From Lustribacter sp049512335 (lineage in GTDB: Bacteria > Vulcanimicrobiota > Vulcanimicrobiia > Vulcanimicrobiales > Vulcanimicrobiaceae), in NCBI GenBank assembly GCA_049512335.1, contig JBEKXE010000064.1, forward strand, positions 1-24,449: a DNA stretch of 24,449 nt, written 5' to 3'. The position numbers and the translations under genes were made by a program. Under the pieces are notes generated by a model. The model did not search any database and was not told where the DNA came from. It worked only from the letters and a program-made list of their open reading frames with translations. This document shows, piece after piece, positions 1 to 7,391 of the stretch. Positions within the stretch are counted from its first letter, which is position 1; every line of letters starts with the position of its first letter.

Positions 1-1
1 C

Positions 2-715
2 GTCATCCTTACGGGCGGCGCGCCGCTGCCCGTCGTCGGCCTCGCCCAGACGCTGGGACTTCCGCCTCGCAGCCCGTCGACGACGGGAAAGATCTCAGCC
101 GTCGTCCTTGCGCGAGGCGAAAGTGAGGCGGCGTTCGCGGTAGATGAGTTGATCGCCGAGCAGGATGTCTTCATCAAGAATCTCGGCGTGCGCCTGGGGC
201 GGGTCGGCCATGTCACCGGCGCGACGATCATGCCGAATGGATCCGTCGCGCTCGTGCTGAGTGCGTCGGGTCTGCTCGAGGCCGCCCTCGGGAAATCCGG
301 TCCGGGAACGCTCGCTGCGAGCCTCGGCGAAGCCGGCCCACCCGCACGCAAGCGCCTCCTCGCCGTCGACGACTCCGTTACCACGCGGACCTTGATGCAG
401 AGCGTGCTGGATGCTGCGGGTTACGACGTTACGGTCGTGGTCGACGGCGCCGATGCCTGGGCGACGCTTCAGGAGCGAGGGACCGAATTCGATCTCGTGG
501 TGTCGGATATCGAGATGCCGCGCATGGACGGCTTCGCCCTCACTCAAGCGATCCGCTCGTCGAGTCATATCGCCGATCTCCCGGTGGTCCTCGTCACCGC
601 GCGGTCGAGCGATCAGGACAAAACGCGGGGCATGGAGGTCGGTGCGAACGCCTATCTCGTGAAGAGCACGTTCGATCAAAACGCGCTCCTCGACGTTATC
701 GCTCAACTCGTATAG
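2..715 (+). CDS. cheA: CheA chemotaxis histidine kinase C-terminus fused to a receiver domain (5' partial)
   Basis: The reading frame is open from the first full codon of the window, so the kinase, dimerisation and phosphotransfer domains lie upstream. Residues about 1-95 of the 237 visible residues are a CheW-like P5 regulatory domain (FAVDELIAEQDVFIKNLG, then GATIMPNGSVALVLS), which couples CheA to CheW and receptors. After a short linker (about 95-115), residues 117-237 form a response-regulator receiver domain. It shows the acidic pair D123/D124, phospho-acceptor D169 in VVSDIEMP, T199 and K221. CheA fused to a receiver is a known hybrid architecture, in which the receiver may act as a phosphate sink or as a second output. 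The gene ends 17 bases before cheB, so the two are probably co-transcribed. Identification is firm; only the upstream domain content is inferred. Confidence 0.93.
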   Translation, partial: VILTGGAPLPVVGLAQTLGLPPRSPSTTGKISAVVLARGESEAAFAVDELIAEQDVFIKNLGVRLGRVGHVTGATIMPNGSVALVLSASGLLEAALGKSGPGTLAASLGEAGPPARKRLLAVDDSVTTRTLMQSVLDAAGYDVTVVVDGADAWATLQERGTEFDLVVSDIEMPRMDGFALTQAIRSSSHIADLPVVLVTARSSDQDKTRGMEVGANAYLVKSTFDQNALLDVIAQLV

Positions 716-732
716 GAGCACCGCAATACAGA

Positions 733-1809
733 ATGGCAGCGATCCGCGTCCTCATTGCCGAGGATTCATCCACGGTGCGCGAACTTCTGCGGGCGATTAT
801 CGACGGCGATCCGCGGTTCGCGGTTGTCGGCGTAGCCACCAACGGCGTGGAAGCCGTGCAGATGGCCAAAAAGCTCAAACCGGACGTCATCACCATGGAC
901 ATCCAGATGCCGTTGATGGACGGCTTCGAAGCGAGCCGGGAAATCATGATCGACGTGCCCACGCCGATCGTGATCGTCTCGAGCCATTATGACGTCCGCG
1001 AAATCACGGTATCGATGCAAGCCCTCAGCGTCGGGGCGCTGGCCGTTCATGCCAAGCCGCTCGGGCCCGACGATCCGAAGTTCGCCGACCAGACCGAGGA
1101 ATTTCTGCGCACGCTGTACACGATGTCGCAGGTCCACGTCATCCGGCACGTTCGGAAACGCGACCTCCCGGCTCCGCCGGTCACCCGAATCCGCCCGGCG
1201 GCCGGGGGGTGTCGCGCCGTCGCGATCGCCATCTCAACCGGCGGCCCAGCAGCTCTGCGCGACTTGTTCCAAACATTTCCCGCAAATTATCCCGCCCCGG
1301 TCCTCGTGGTCCAGCACATCTCTCGTGGCTTCATCGATGGGCTTGCGACGTGGCTGAACGCGGTCTCCGCCGTTCGCGTCAAGGTAGCCGAGCAGGGGGA
1401 GTCGCTCCAGCCGCGGACGGTCTATCTCGCGCCGGACGATCGGCACCTCGGCGTCACGCTGGCCGGCGACCAGGTCTATCTGGCCGACGATCCTCCGATC
1501 AAAGGCTTCCGGCCTTCGGGTACCTACTTGTTCGAGTCGGTCGCCAAAGCGTACGGGGCAAACGTCGTCGGCGTGATCATGACCGGGATGGGAGACGACG
1601 GCGTCGTGGGGCTACGCGCGATCCATGCGGCCGGAGGGCCGATCATCGCTCAAGACGAGGAAAGTTCGGTCGTCTTCGGGATGCCGGCACGGGCGATCGA
1701 CGCCGGGCTCGCCGATGTCGTGCTACCGCTCACCGCGATCGTCGACCAACTCGCAAAGCAGATCGCGAACGGCGGCGCAACTGCACCTCGGAACGATGCG
1801 AAGAGCTGA
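733..1809 (+). CDS. cheB: CheB chemotaxis protein-glutamate methylesterase
   Basis: CheB removes methyl groups from chemoreceptor glutamates (and deamidates glutamines) when phosphorylated by CheA, giving sensory adaptation in the cytoplasm. The 358-residue protein has the usual length and order. An N-terminal receiver domain (1-125) carries D11, phospho-acceptor D56 in ITMDIQMP, S83 and K108. A linker (about 135-158) follows, then the methylesterase domain (160-345). The catalytic triad is visible: S168 in ISTGGP, H195 in VVQHIS, and D289 in TGMGDDG. The start has a GGAG motif overlapping the end of cheA about 14 bases upstream, and the first strand (IRVLIAED) begins at residue 4 as expected. 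The gene follows cheA directly; the 3' end overlaps a small lipoprotein-like frame. Confidence 0.96.
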   Translation: MAAIRVLIAEDSSTVRELLRAIIDGDPRFAVVGVATNGVEAVQMAKKLKPDVITMDIQMPLMDGFEASREIMIDVPTPIVIVSSHYDVREITVSMQALSVGALAVHAKPLGPDDPKFADQTEEFLRTLYTMSQVHVIRHVRKRDLPAPPVTRIRPAAGGCRAVAIAISTGGPAALRDLFQTFPANYPAPVLVVQHISRGFIDGLATWLNAVSAVRVKVAEQGESLQPRTVYLAPDDRHLGVTLAGDQVYLADDPPIKGFRPSGTYLFESVAKAYGANVVGVIMTGMGDDGVVGLRAIHAAGGPIIAQDEESSVVFGMPARAIDAGLADVVLPLTAIVDQLAKQIANGGATAPRNDAKS

Positions 1810-1933
1810 CGGATCACAGCTTTCCTCGGCGGCCTCCATCATTTCACTCGTTGCTCTGCTGGCAGCTTGCGGAGGAGGGGGTACGAACCCCACGGCCCAG
1901 CCAACTGCTTTCGGCAACATCGCCAGCAACTAA
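1796..1933 (+). CDS. Small lipoprotein-like peptide (45 aa), possibly a truncated gene
   Basis: The frame starts with ATG 14 bases before the end of cheB, in another frame. It encodes 45 residues: a basic start (MRR), a hydrophobic stretch (IISLVALLA), and a lipobox LAAC with Cys25. After these come a glycine run and a short polar tail ending GNIASN. If translated, it would be an export signal for a lipid-anchored peptide with only about 20 mature residues. Such a short mature part suggests either a tiny lipoprotein or the surviving 5' end of a longer lipoprotein gene; no continuation is visible in other frames downstream. No good ribosome binding site is seen, so translation would rely on coupling to cheB. 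The lipobox is clear, but whether it is a real gene is uncertain. Confidence 0.4.
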   Translation: MRRADGSQLSSAASIISLVALLAACGGGGTNPTAQPTAFGNIASN

Positions 1934-2039
1934 GAAGAGCTGAAAATTAGCCAGCGCGAACTCCGCGCGGGGAGTGATCAAAGTCTAGCGAGACGCGACG
2001 AACTCCGGGCGTGGTCGGTTTCTGTTGGAGTGTCTGAAA
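1934..2039. other. Intergenic segment between chemotaxis genes and toxin-antitoxin module
   Basis: No coding frame is convincing here. A short hairpin is possible (ACTCC at 1960-1964 with GGAGT at 1971-1975), overlapping an alternative GCGCG/CGCGC pairing. No T-run follows it, so it is not a typical intrinsic terminator. The segment looks less GC-rich than the flanking catabolic genes, which would fit an acquired module downstream. Confidence 0.4.
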
Positions 2040-2068
2040 TTGACGTTGTAGCCACTTGTGGCTACAAT
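2040..2068 (+). promoter_or_regulatory. Sigma-70-type promoter of the toxin-antitoxin operon
   Basis: A -35 element TTGACG (2040-2045) is followed by a 17-base spacer and a -10 element TACAAT (2063-2068). Both are one mismatch from consensus at the ideal spacing. Transcription would begin at about 2075, which is the proposed GTG start of the antitoxin, so the message is predicted to be leaderless. Confidence 0.75.
2046..2067. promoter_or_regulatory. Perfect inverted repeat, likely autoregulatory operator
   Basis: Arms TTGTAGCCAC (2046-2055) and GTGGCTACAA (2058-2067) are exact reverse complements separated by TT. The repeat fills the promoter spacer and most of the -10 element. Phd/YefM-type antitoxins are known to bind palindromes in their own promoters, alone or with the toxin, so this is the expected site for operon autorepression. 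The palindrome is directly visible; the binding protein is inferred. Confidence 0.75.
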
Positions 2069-2074
2069 GGGCAG

Positions 2075-2344
2075 GTGAAGACCGTCTCGATCAGAGATGC
2101 GAAGAATCGGCTGACCGAGCTTGCCCGCACGGTGGAAGACGGTGAGACGATCGTTGTGACGCGCAATGGCCGGCCGATACTCGATCTCGTACCACATAAG
2201 CCGCAGCGCGGACTTCGTTTGGAGGCGCTCGCGGAGTTCAAGAAGCGGAACGGGATCAAAAGAACCGTCACGTCGATGCCGGCCGATTTCGATGAACCCC
2301 TTCCTGAGGACGTTCTTCTTAAGCCCCTGCCCCCGGACAAATGA
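2075..2344 (+). CDS. Type II toxin-antitoxin system antitoxin, Phd/YefM family
   Basis: This 89-residue protein matches the Phd/YefM pattern. The N-terminal half (VSIRDAKNRLTELARTVEDGE, then IVVTRNGRPILDLVP) is the DNA-binding and dimerisation fold. The acidic, proline-containing C-terminal tail (about 55-89) would wrap and inhibit the toxin. GTG 2075 is chosen because the family motif begins two residues later and the predicted transcription start falls on it. ATG 2030 in the same frame would lie upstream of the promoter and add unrelated residues. The stop overlaps the toxin start by four bases (ATGA), so the two proteins are translationally coupled. Family assignment is strong; the exact start is inferred. 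Confidence 0.88.
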   Translation: MKTVSIRDAKNRLTELARTVEDGETIVVTRNGRPILDLVPHKPQRGLRLEALAEFKKRNGIKRTVTSMPADFDEPLPEDVLLKPLPPDK

Positions 2345-2733
2345 AATTGCTGCTCGATACTCACGTCGTGCTGAGTATCGTCAACGAACGAACGGCCGAT
2401 CTGCCGGCGGCGCTTAGGGGAACGCTCGCGGATCCGGATGCCGGGTTCTATGTAAGCGTGGCGAGTCTGTGGGAAATCGCGATCAAGTGGCGCTTGGGGA
2501 AGCTTAAACTCTCGAGCAGCCTCGATCTTTTACCGGAGATCGTGACGAGCGGAGGACTCGAGCTCATCCCGATCAACGAGCGTCACGTTCTCGCGACCGT
2601 GCAGCCCGAGCCTGTAACGCGCGATCCTTTCGATCGGCTTTTACTGGCGCAGTGCGATGTAGAAGACCTCCGCCTCCTAACGGTTGACCGCGCGCTTATT
2701 TCGCATCGGCTGGCAGTCCGGACGGACTCGTAG
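2341..2733 (+). CDS. vapC: PIN-domain ribonuclease toxin, VapC type
   Basis: VapC toxins are magnesium-dependent ribonucleases that stop translation by cutting tRNA or rRNA when the antitoxin is lost. The 130-residue protein is a single PIN domain of normal length. It has D6 in LLLDTHV, E45 in SLWEIAIK, D95 and D98 in RDPFDRLL, and D116 in LLTVDRAL, so the acidic metal-binding set is intact and the toxin is probably active. The motif SLWEIAIK with DPFDRLLLAQ is characteristic of the PIN group paired with Phd-like antitoxins. It overlaps the antitoxin by four bases. The RNA target cannot be told from sequence. Confidence 0.93.
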   Translation: MKLLLDTHVVLSIVNERTADLPAALRGTLADPDAGFYVSVASLWEIAIKWRLGKLKLSSSLDLLPEIVTSGGLELIPINERHVLATVQPEPVTRDPFDRLLLAQCDVEDLRLLTVDRALISHRLAVRTDS

Positions 2734-2776
2734 CAGGGGCGTTTTTGTTCACCTAGGTACGGGAAAAGTCAGGGCT

Positions 2777-3013
2777 ATGAACACCTTGAAGAGACTCCTC
2801 TGGTCGATGGGGCTTGCCGGGTGCCTATTCGGCGCCGCGACGTTGCCGGGTGTGGCGCAGATCGGCGTGACGATTCACCTCGGGCCGAAACCGCCGCCGC
2901 GCGTCGAGCACTACGGGCCGCGTCCGCGTCCGGGCTGCTTCTGGGGGCGCGGGCATTGGGTGGCGCGCGGGAACCACTGGGTGTGGATCCCGGGTCACTG
3001 GATCTGCCGCTAG
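2777..3013 (+). CDS. Small secreted YXWGXW-like repeat protein
   Basis: This 78-residue protein begins with a signal peptide (MNTLKRLLWS, hydrophobic to about residue 25, cleavage probably near GVAQ at 25-28). The mature part is short, proline- and histidine-rich (about 36-52), and ends in a tryptophan/glycine/histidine stretch: FWGRGHW, NHWVW, then PGHW. This resembles the YXWGXW repeat found in small exported bacterial proteins of unknown role, though the match is loose. ATG 2777 is chosen because it starts the signal peptide; an AGGG sits just upstream, at short spacing. It is tail-to-tail with the next gene, three bases away. Function is unknown; metal binding by the His/Trp region is only a guess. 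Confidence 0.65.
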   Translation: MNTLKRLLWSMGLAGCLFGAATLPGVAQIGVTIHLGPKPPPRVEHYGPRPRPGCFWGRGHWVARGNHWVWIPGHWICR

Positions 3014-3016
3014 CCC

Positions 3017-3526
3017 TTAGTGCGGATCGGCTGCCGGATCGGCGGGCGCGGGCGCATTCGCTTCCACGCCGCTGACCGGCGGCACCACCATCGGGTGCGC
3101 GGCCGCTAGCATCACTTTGCGGCCGGTGACCGCGTAGGCGCTGCGCGGGTAGTCGTGCACGAGCCAGGCCTCGATGCGCATGCCCAGTTGGCGCGCGTGG
3201 TCGTCCGGGACTTCGAAGTACACGGCTTCGAGCAGCTCGATATGCTTCGGCACCCACGAATCGGCCGGGTATTTGCCCTCCCAATCGTGGATGGCGTTTT
3301 CCACGTCGGCGAGCGTGCCGTAGATCGTGGCCGATTTCGACATGTCGGTCTCGATGCGTAGGCGCATGTCCTTGATCATGTTGCCGATGCCGAGGATGCT
3401 CAATTTCTGGCGGCCGAAGTATTCGTCCGCCGGCGCGACCTTTTTGGTCTGCGCGCTCGCGGGCGCGCCCGACACGGCGACCAGCAGAGCGGCGATGCAG
3501 CACAGAGCATAGACCGGCTTCGACAT
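3017..3526 (-). CDS. Exported hypothetical protein (169 aa)
   Basis: The start at 3526 gives a clear signal peptide: MSKPVYALCC, hydrophobic core IAALLVAVSG, and an ASA cleavage motif near residue 26 before QTKK. A GAGG motif lies eight bases before this ATG, which favours it over an upstream ATG at 3574. The mature region (about 27-150) looks alpha-helical, with conserved-looking charged and aromatic residues (DEYFGRQKLSILGIGNMI, then HDWEGKYPADSW), followed by an Ala/Pro-rich tail. I do not recognise the family. It would act in the periplasm or outside the cell. It diverges from the binding-protein gene at 3607, with which it could share a regulatory region (3527-3606). Confidence 0.7.
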   Translation of the reverse strand: MSKPVYALCCIAALLVAVSGAPASAQTKKVAPADEYFGRQKLSILGIGNMIKDMRLRIETDMSKSATIYGTLADVENAIHDWEGKYPADSWVPKHIELLEAVYFEVPDDHARQLGMRIEAWLVHDYPRSAYAVTGRKVMLAAAHPMVVPPVSGVEANAPAPADPAADPH

Positions 3527-3606
3527 AGGGAAGTCCTCATCGCGAGCATGAAGCAGCCAAGCAATTCGTAGCATGCCCGGCGTTCAATTACAAGGTAGCC
3601 TACAGT

Positions 3607-4545
3607 ATGAGTTATCGACCGGCGCGTACCGCGTTTTTAGCCGGGAGCGCTGCCGCCATTGCGGCAACAGCTTGGCCGCCCCCTCTCCAAGCGCAGACCG
3701 CCGCGACGCCGCTGGTGGCCGGCGCGGGCCTGATCGAACCCCAGGCGCAGGCGTATTACGCGCGGGCCAACGGGTTCTTCAAGGCGCGCGGGCTCGACGT
3801 CACCATCGTAACCTCGGCCAACGGCGCGGCCACCACGGCGGCGGTCGCCGGCGGCACGCTGCAGGTCGGCATTACGAGCGTCCTCGGGCTCGCCCAAGCG
3901 GTCGGGCGCGGCCTGCCGTTCGCGACCTTCGCACCGGGCGGGATCCACGACTCGCGCTTCCCCGCCAGCGGGGTGTTGGTGTTGCCCGATTCGAAGCTGG
4001 CCAGCGCCAAGGACCTCTCCGGTAAGGTCGTCGCGGTGTCGACGCTCAAGGGGCTCGACCAGCTCGTCGTCTCAGCGCTGATCGACAAGCTCGGCGGCGA
4101 CGTCGGTTCGGTGAAGTTCGTCGAAATGCGGCCTACCGAGGCGCTGGCCGCCCTGCAAGCCGGCCGGGTCGATGCGATCAACCTCGAAGATCCGGAATTC
4201 ACCGCCGCGCGCAGCAGCACGCGCTTTCTCGGTGATGCGGAAGATGCCGTCGGCAAGATCTTCGTCGAGACGACGTGGTTTGCCACGCGCGATTGGATTA
4301 CCAAGAACGGCGACGCGGCGCGCAGGTTCCGCGACGCGGTCATCGCCGGCGGCACGTGGGCCATGGCCAACCCGCTGCCGGCGGCGCTCGTGCTCCAGCA
4401 AGACCTCAAAGTGACGACGACCCGCGCCACGCAGCGGTTCGCGTCGCGTTTCAACCTGACCGACTATCAGCTCTTGCTGGACGCGGCGGCGAAGTTCAAG
4501 TTCATCAACCCGACCAACGCCGCCGACATGGTGGTCTCGCTCTAG
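3607..4545 (+). CDS. ABC-type substrate-binding protein, NMT1/SsuA-like (first paralogue)
   Basis: The 312-residue protein has an N-terminal export signal (1-30, ending PLQAQT) whose start, RTAFLAG, resembles a Tat motif but lacks the twin arginine. The rest is a type-2 periplasmic binding fold of the NMT1/THI5/SsuA class. It has an opening YYARANGFFKARGLDV segment, AAVAGGTLQVGITS, a hinge segment LSGKVVAVSTLKG, and ALQAGRVDAINLEDPEF. Such proteins bind small organic molecules (sulfonates, nitriles, aromatic acids, pyrimidine precursors) for ABC import. No permease or ATPase gene is adjacent. The stop codon overlaps that of the convergent hydrolase by four bases. The ligand cannot be told from sequence. 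Confidence 0.88.
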   Translation: MSYRPARTAFLAGSAAAIAATAWPPPLQAQTAATPLVAGAGLIEPQAQAYYARANGFFKARGLDVTIVTSANGAATTAAVAGGTLQVGITSVLGLAQAVGRGLPFATFAPGGIHDSRFPASGVLVLPDSKLASAKDLSGKVVAVSTLKGLDQLVVSALIDKLGGDVGSVKFVEMRPTEALAALQAGRVDAINLEDPEFTAARSSTRFLGDAEDAVGKIFVETTWFATRDWITKNGDAARRFRDAVIAGGTWAMANPLPAALVLQQDLKVTTTRATQRFASRFNLTDYQLLLDAAAKFKFINPTNAADMVVSL

Positions 4546-5438
4546 GCCGGCGTCGGAACGCCGAGCTTCTTGCCGGCAAGGAAATCGAGCACGGCGCGAT
4601 CGTGCTCTTCCGGCTTTTCCCACTGCGGCCAGTGGGCGGCATCCATGATGCAGTAGAGGCTCGACCCGGGGATGAGCTTCTGGAGCCGCTGGCCGGCGTC
4701 TTCGCCCGCACCGGGATTCTTGTCCGACCACAGCGCGAGCGTCGGCGCCTTGATGTCCTTGAGGCGGTTCTCGTCGATGCGATGCGAGGCGTCCGAACCG
4801 AAGCTGTTGCTGAAGACTTCCTTGAGCGAGGCGTTGGTGTCGGGCCGCGTGTAGATCGCGTAGCGCAGGTCGACCAGCTCGTCGGTCACGCGGTCGGGTG
4901 AAGCCATCAGCCATTCGAGGCGTTTGCGGATCGTCTCGCGGTTGGGGTTGGTGATCGCGGCGATCGAGCGTTCGCGCAAGAGATTCGTGCCGCCGGCGTC
5001 GTCGATTCTGACTTCCTGGCGATTCCATTTGATGCCGGCCGCCGTGTTGAGGATGATCTTGTCGACGCGGTCGGGATGGTTGAGCGCCGTGTACATCGTG
5101 ACCCAGCCGCCGAGCGATTCGCCCTCGATCGAGCCTTTCTGCACGCCCAAGTCGTCGAAGATGTCGATGATCTGTTCGGAATACGTCGGTACCATGTTGT
5201 TGCGGTCGAACGGCGGCTTCGAGGAGAGGCCGTGCCACACGAGGTCGATCGCGATCGCGTGATACGCTTCGCCTAGGCGCTGCAGGTTGCGTGAGTAGGC
5301 TTCGGCGTGACCGCCGACGCCGTGGATGAGAATCAGCTTATTGGGATTGTGTTCGCCGACCTCGATCGTGCGCGTTTTGAACTTGCGCCCGCGGTAGCGG
5401 ACTTGCGCGCCCAAGAGATCCAGCCAAATCGTATTCAT
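4542..5438 (-). CDS. Alpha/beta-fold hydrolase, meta-cleavage-product hydrolase-like
   Basis: A 298-residue alpha/beta hydrolase with an intact triad: nucleophile S108 in GESLGG, D239 in LWSDKNPG and H269 in DAAHWPQWEKPEEH. The HG motif of the oxyanion hole is at LIHGVGG (37-43). The sequence around the histidine and the overall length resemble C-C hydrolases such as MhpC/BphD, which split ring-fission products in aromatic degradation. Related folds include haloperoxidases and esterases, so the substrate is uncertain. There is no signal peptide, so it is cytoplasmic. GGAGGGG lies eight bases before the ATG, a strong ribosome binding site. It is divergent from the operon beginning at 5502 and tail-overlapping with the binding protein at 3607. 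Confidence 0.85.
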   Translation of the reverse strand: MNTIWLDLLGAQVRYRGRKFKTRTIEVGEHNPNKLILIHGVGGHAEAYSRNLQRLGEAYHAIAIDLVWHGLSSKPPFDRNNMVPTYSEQIIDIFDDLGVQKGSIEGESLGGWVTMYTALNHPDRVDKIILNTAAGIKWNRQEVRIDDAGGTNLLRERSIAAITNPNRETIRKRLEWLMASPDRVTDELVDLRYAIYTRPDTNASLKEVFSNSFGSDASHRIDENRLKDIKAPTLALWSDKNPGAGEDAGQRLQKLIPGSSLYCIMDAAHWPQWEKPEEHDRAVLDFLAGKKLGVPTPA

Positions 5439-5501
5439 CGGAACGTCCCCTCCAACTGCGGAAGGAACCGGGCTTCGCCTTCAAAACATCATTTCCGCTT
5501 A

Positions 5502-6092
5502 ATGACGCAGAGCTTCACCGATCCGGGCGACGTCGTTCTCGCGGGCCAAAACCCGTTCATGATGCTGTTCTCCGGCGACGGGCCGCCGTCGTCGATCGTC
5601 AGCTTTTGGCGCGTGCATTTTTCGCCCGCCGGCACCGGCCACGCGCTCTACGTGCGCAGCGAGCTGACCGGTGGCGAACCGCGCATCTACGCCGACAACG
5701 TTCCGCTGGCACGCTACATCCAATCCGAGATCTACGCGAACAACGCGCGCCCGTTCGGGTTTTTCGCCGCGCTCGGCATCCCCGTGACCGATGCGGTGTT
5801 TGCGCAATCCGGCGACCCGCGCAGCGCGTTGACCGAAACGATCCGCACCGCGGTCGACACGATCGAGCTGACATGGTCGGATTTTCTGCCCGCGTTCAAG
5901 GGCGCCACCGCCGCCAATGCGTCCGAAGGCCGCGGACACGGCCACTACGCGCTCTACATCCCCGCGCGGCATGCGCGCTTGGCGATCGACGGCAAGGTTG
6001 CCGGCGGCGAACCGCGCCCGGCCAAACGCGACGGGCGGGACAACTCCTCGGCCGGCCTCGCCTGGTCCGAGACCTGGGTGCGGCCGCACTAA
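5502..6092 (+). CDS. Uncharacterised protein (196 aa) paired with the MmgE/PrpD gene
   Basis: I do not recognise this family. The protein is soluble with no signal peptide or membrane segment. The N-terminal part looks beta-rich (IVSFWRVHFSPAGTGHALYV, then ELTGGEPRIYADNVPLARYI). The C-terminal part contains GHGHYALYIPARHARLAIDG and ends SAGLAWSETWVR, which look like conserved motifs rather than random sequence. Start ATG 5502 is the first in-frame start after the divergent hydrolase; no clear ribosome binding site precedes it. The stop codon is directly followed by the ATG of the MmgE/PrpD gene, so the two are co-transcribed and probably work together. It may be a small accessory subunit or a lipocalin- or cupin-like enzyme, but no function is assigned. 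Confidence 0.75.
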   Translation: MTQSFTDPGDVVLAGQNPFMMLFSGDGPPSSIVSFWRVHFSPAGTGHALYVRSELTGGEPRIYADNVPLARYIQSEIYANNARPFGFFAALGIPVTDAVFAQSGDPRSALTETIRTAVDTIELTWSDFLPAFKGATAANASEGRGHGHYALYIPARHARLAIDGKVAGGEPRPAKRDGRDNSSAGLAWSETWVRPH

Positions 6093-7391
6093 ATGGGCGC
6101 CAACGAATTCGTTCGCGAGCTCACCGCCTACATTACGGCCCTGGACGTCGCGCGCGTCCCGGCCGCCACGCTGGACAACGCGCGGTTGCATGCGTTCGAT
6201 TCAGCCGCCGCCATTCACGCCGGCGGTCTCACGAGCGAAGGCAAGCTCACGACGGGCGTGCTGTGCAAGCTGATGCCCAACGGCGGGCCGGCCGCCGAAG
6301 CGGCGCGGTTGTGCGTATCGGGGCGGCTGACGGAGTGCGACGACATCGATCTGTGGTCGTGCACCACGCCGGGCGCCGTCGTGCTGCCGGTGGCGCTGAC
6401 GGCGACGACGCTCGGGAAGGTTTCGGCCGAGACGTTTATGGCCGGCATCATCGCCGGTTATCAGATGATGGCGTGCCTCGGCGGCGCGGCCAACGGTCCG
6501 TCGATCGTGTACGGTGCGCGCTGGCCGACGTATCTGGGCGGCGCGATGACGGCTGCCGCCACGCTCGGCAAGATCATCGGCCTCTCCGAGCAGCGCCTGT
6601 TGCACGCGTTGGCGATCGCCGCCTCGATGACGACCGGCAACGCGGGCCGCATTGCGACCGAACCGACATCGCGCTGGATCACGCTGGGCTGCGCCGTGCA
6701 GGCGGGCATGACCGCGGCGATCGGTGCGGCCGACGGCCTGCAAGGCGATGAGGGCATTTTCGCGACGTGCTTCGACCTCGAGCCCGAGCGCATGGGCGAC
6801 TGGGCGAACATGTCGCCCGCGCTCGACCGGGTCGGCCTGAAGCCGTACCACTCCTCGCGCCAAGCGTTGGCGACGACCGAGGCGTTTGCTTCGCTGCTGC
6901 GCGAGGAGTCGATTGACGGCCAAGCCATCGAGGCGATCCAGGTGTTCCCGCAAGCGCAGTACAGTGCTATGATCGACCGCGTGAAGCAACCGCGGTCGAA
7001 GGGCGAAACGCGTAGCATCCGCTATCAACTGGCCCTGGCCGCATTCTATCCCGACGAGCTCTACGACATCGAGCGCAGCGTGATTCACACCGCGGAGCCG
7101 CGCGTCGCGCGCTTGATGAACAGCGTGACGGTGACGAATTCGGAACCGCTGACGGCGCTCTATCCGCGCGTCTGGGCCGGCACCGCGCAGGTCAAGACGA
7201 ACGGGAAGACCTTCGAGCGCGAGCTGCTGCACCCGCGCGGCGACGTCGAAAACCCGCTGACCTGGAACGACATCGAGAAGAAGTGGACGACCGCGTTCCG
7301 GTTCGTCCCGGCGACCCTCACCATCGACGCGCTCGAGGAACTCGCGCGCAAGGACGATGCCGCCGGCCTGCGGAGTGCGCTGCTCGGATGA
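6093..7391 (+). CDS. MmgE/PrpD family protein with divergent active site
   Basis: The family includes 2-methylcitrate dehydratase, cis-aconitate decarboxylase and iminodisuccinate epimerase. The 432-residue length fits, with an N-terminal helical domain (LHAFDSAAAIHAGG, CTTPGAVVLPVAL, the helix after YGARWP) and the smaller lid domain with K250-P-Y-H-S-S-R. Compared with my memory of aconitate decarboxylase, both catalytic histidines (in HPSG and GWHPT-type motifs) and the lysine of the following loop appear replaced (CTTPG, ARWPT, RWITLG). The first acidic pair is kept (ECDDID). It may catalyse a different reaction or use other residues. It starts immediately after the preceding stop and overlaps the LLM gene by four bases, forming a three-gene operon. 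Confidence 0.87.
   Translation: MGANEFVRELTAYITALDVARVPAATLDNARLHAFDSAAAIHAGGLTSEGKLTTGVLCKLMPNGGPAAEAARLCVSGRLTECDDIDLWSCTTPGAVVLPVALTATTLGKVSAETFMAGIIAGYQMMACLGGAANGPSIVYGARWPTYLGGAMTAAATLGKIIGLSEQRLLHALAIAASMTTGNAGRIATEPTSRWITLGCAVQAGMTAAIGAADGLQGDEGIFATCFDLEPERMGDWANMSPALDRVGLKPYHSSRQALATTEAFASLLREESIDGQAIEAIQVFPQAQYSAMIDRVKQPRSKGETRSIRYQLALAAFYPDELYDIERSVIHTAEPRVARLMNSVTVTNSEPLTALYPRVWAGTAQVKTNGKTFERELLHPRGDVENPLTWNDIEKKWTTAFRFVPATLTIDALEELARKDDAAGLRSALLG

Noticed and set aside
1954..1975. GC-rich hairpin after the chemotaxis genes as an intrinsic terminator
   Set aside because: The stem is only five bases and no T-run follows, so it does not meet the usual pattern.
2030..2074. Longer antitoxin from ATG 2030
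   Set aside because: This start lies upstream of the promoter and adds residues absent from the family motif.
3527..3606. Specific promoter between the divergent genes at 3526 and 3607
   Set aside because: Candidate -10-like stretches (TACAAG, TACAGT) have no convincing -35 at correct spacing, and one abuts the ATG.
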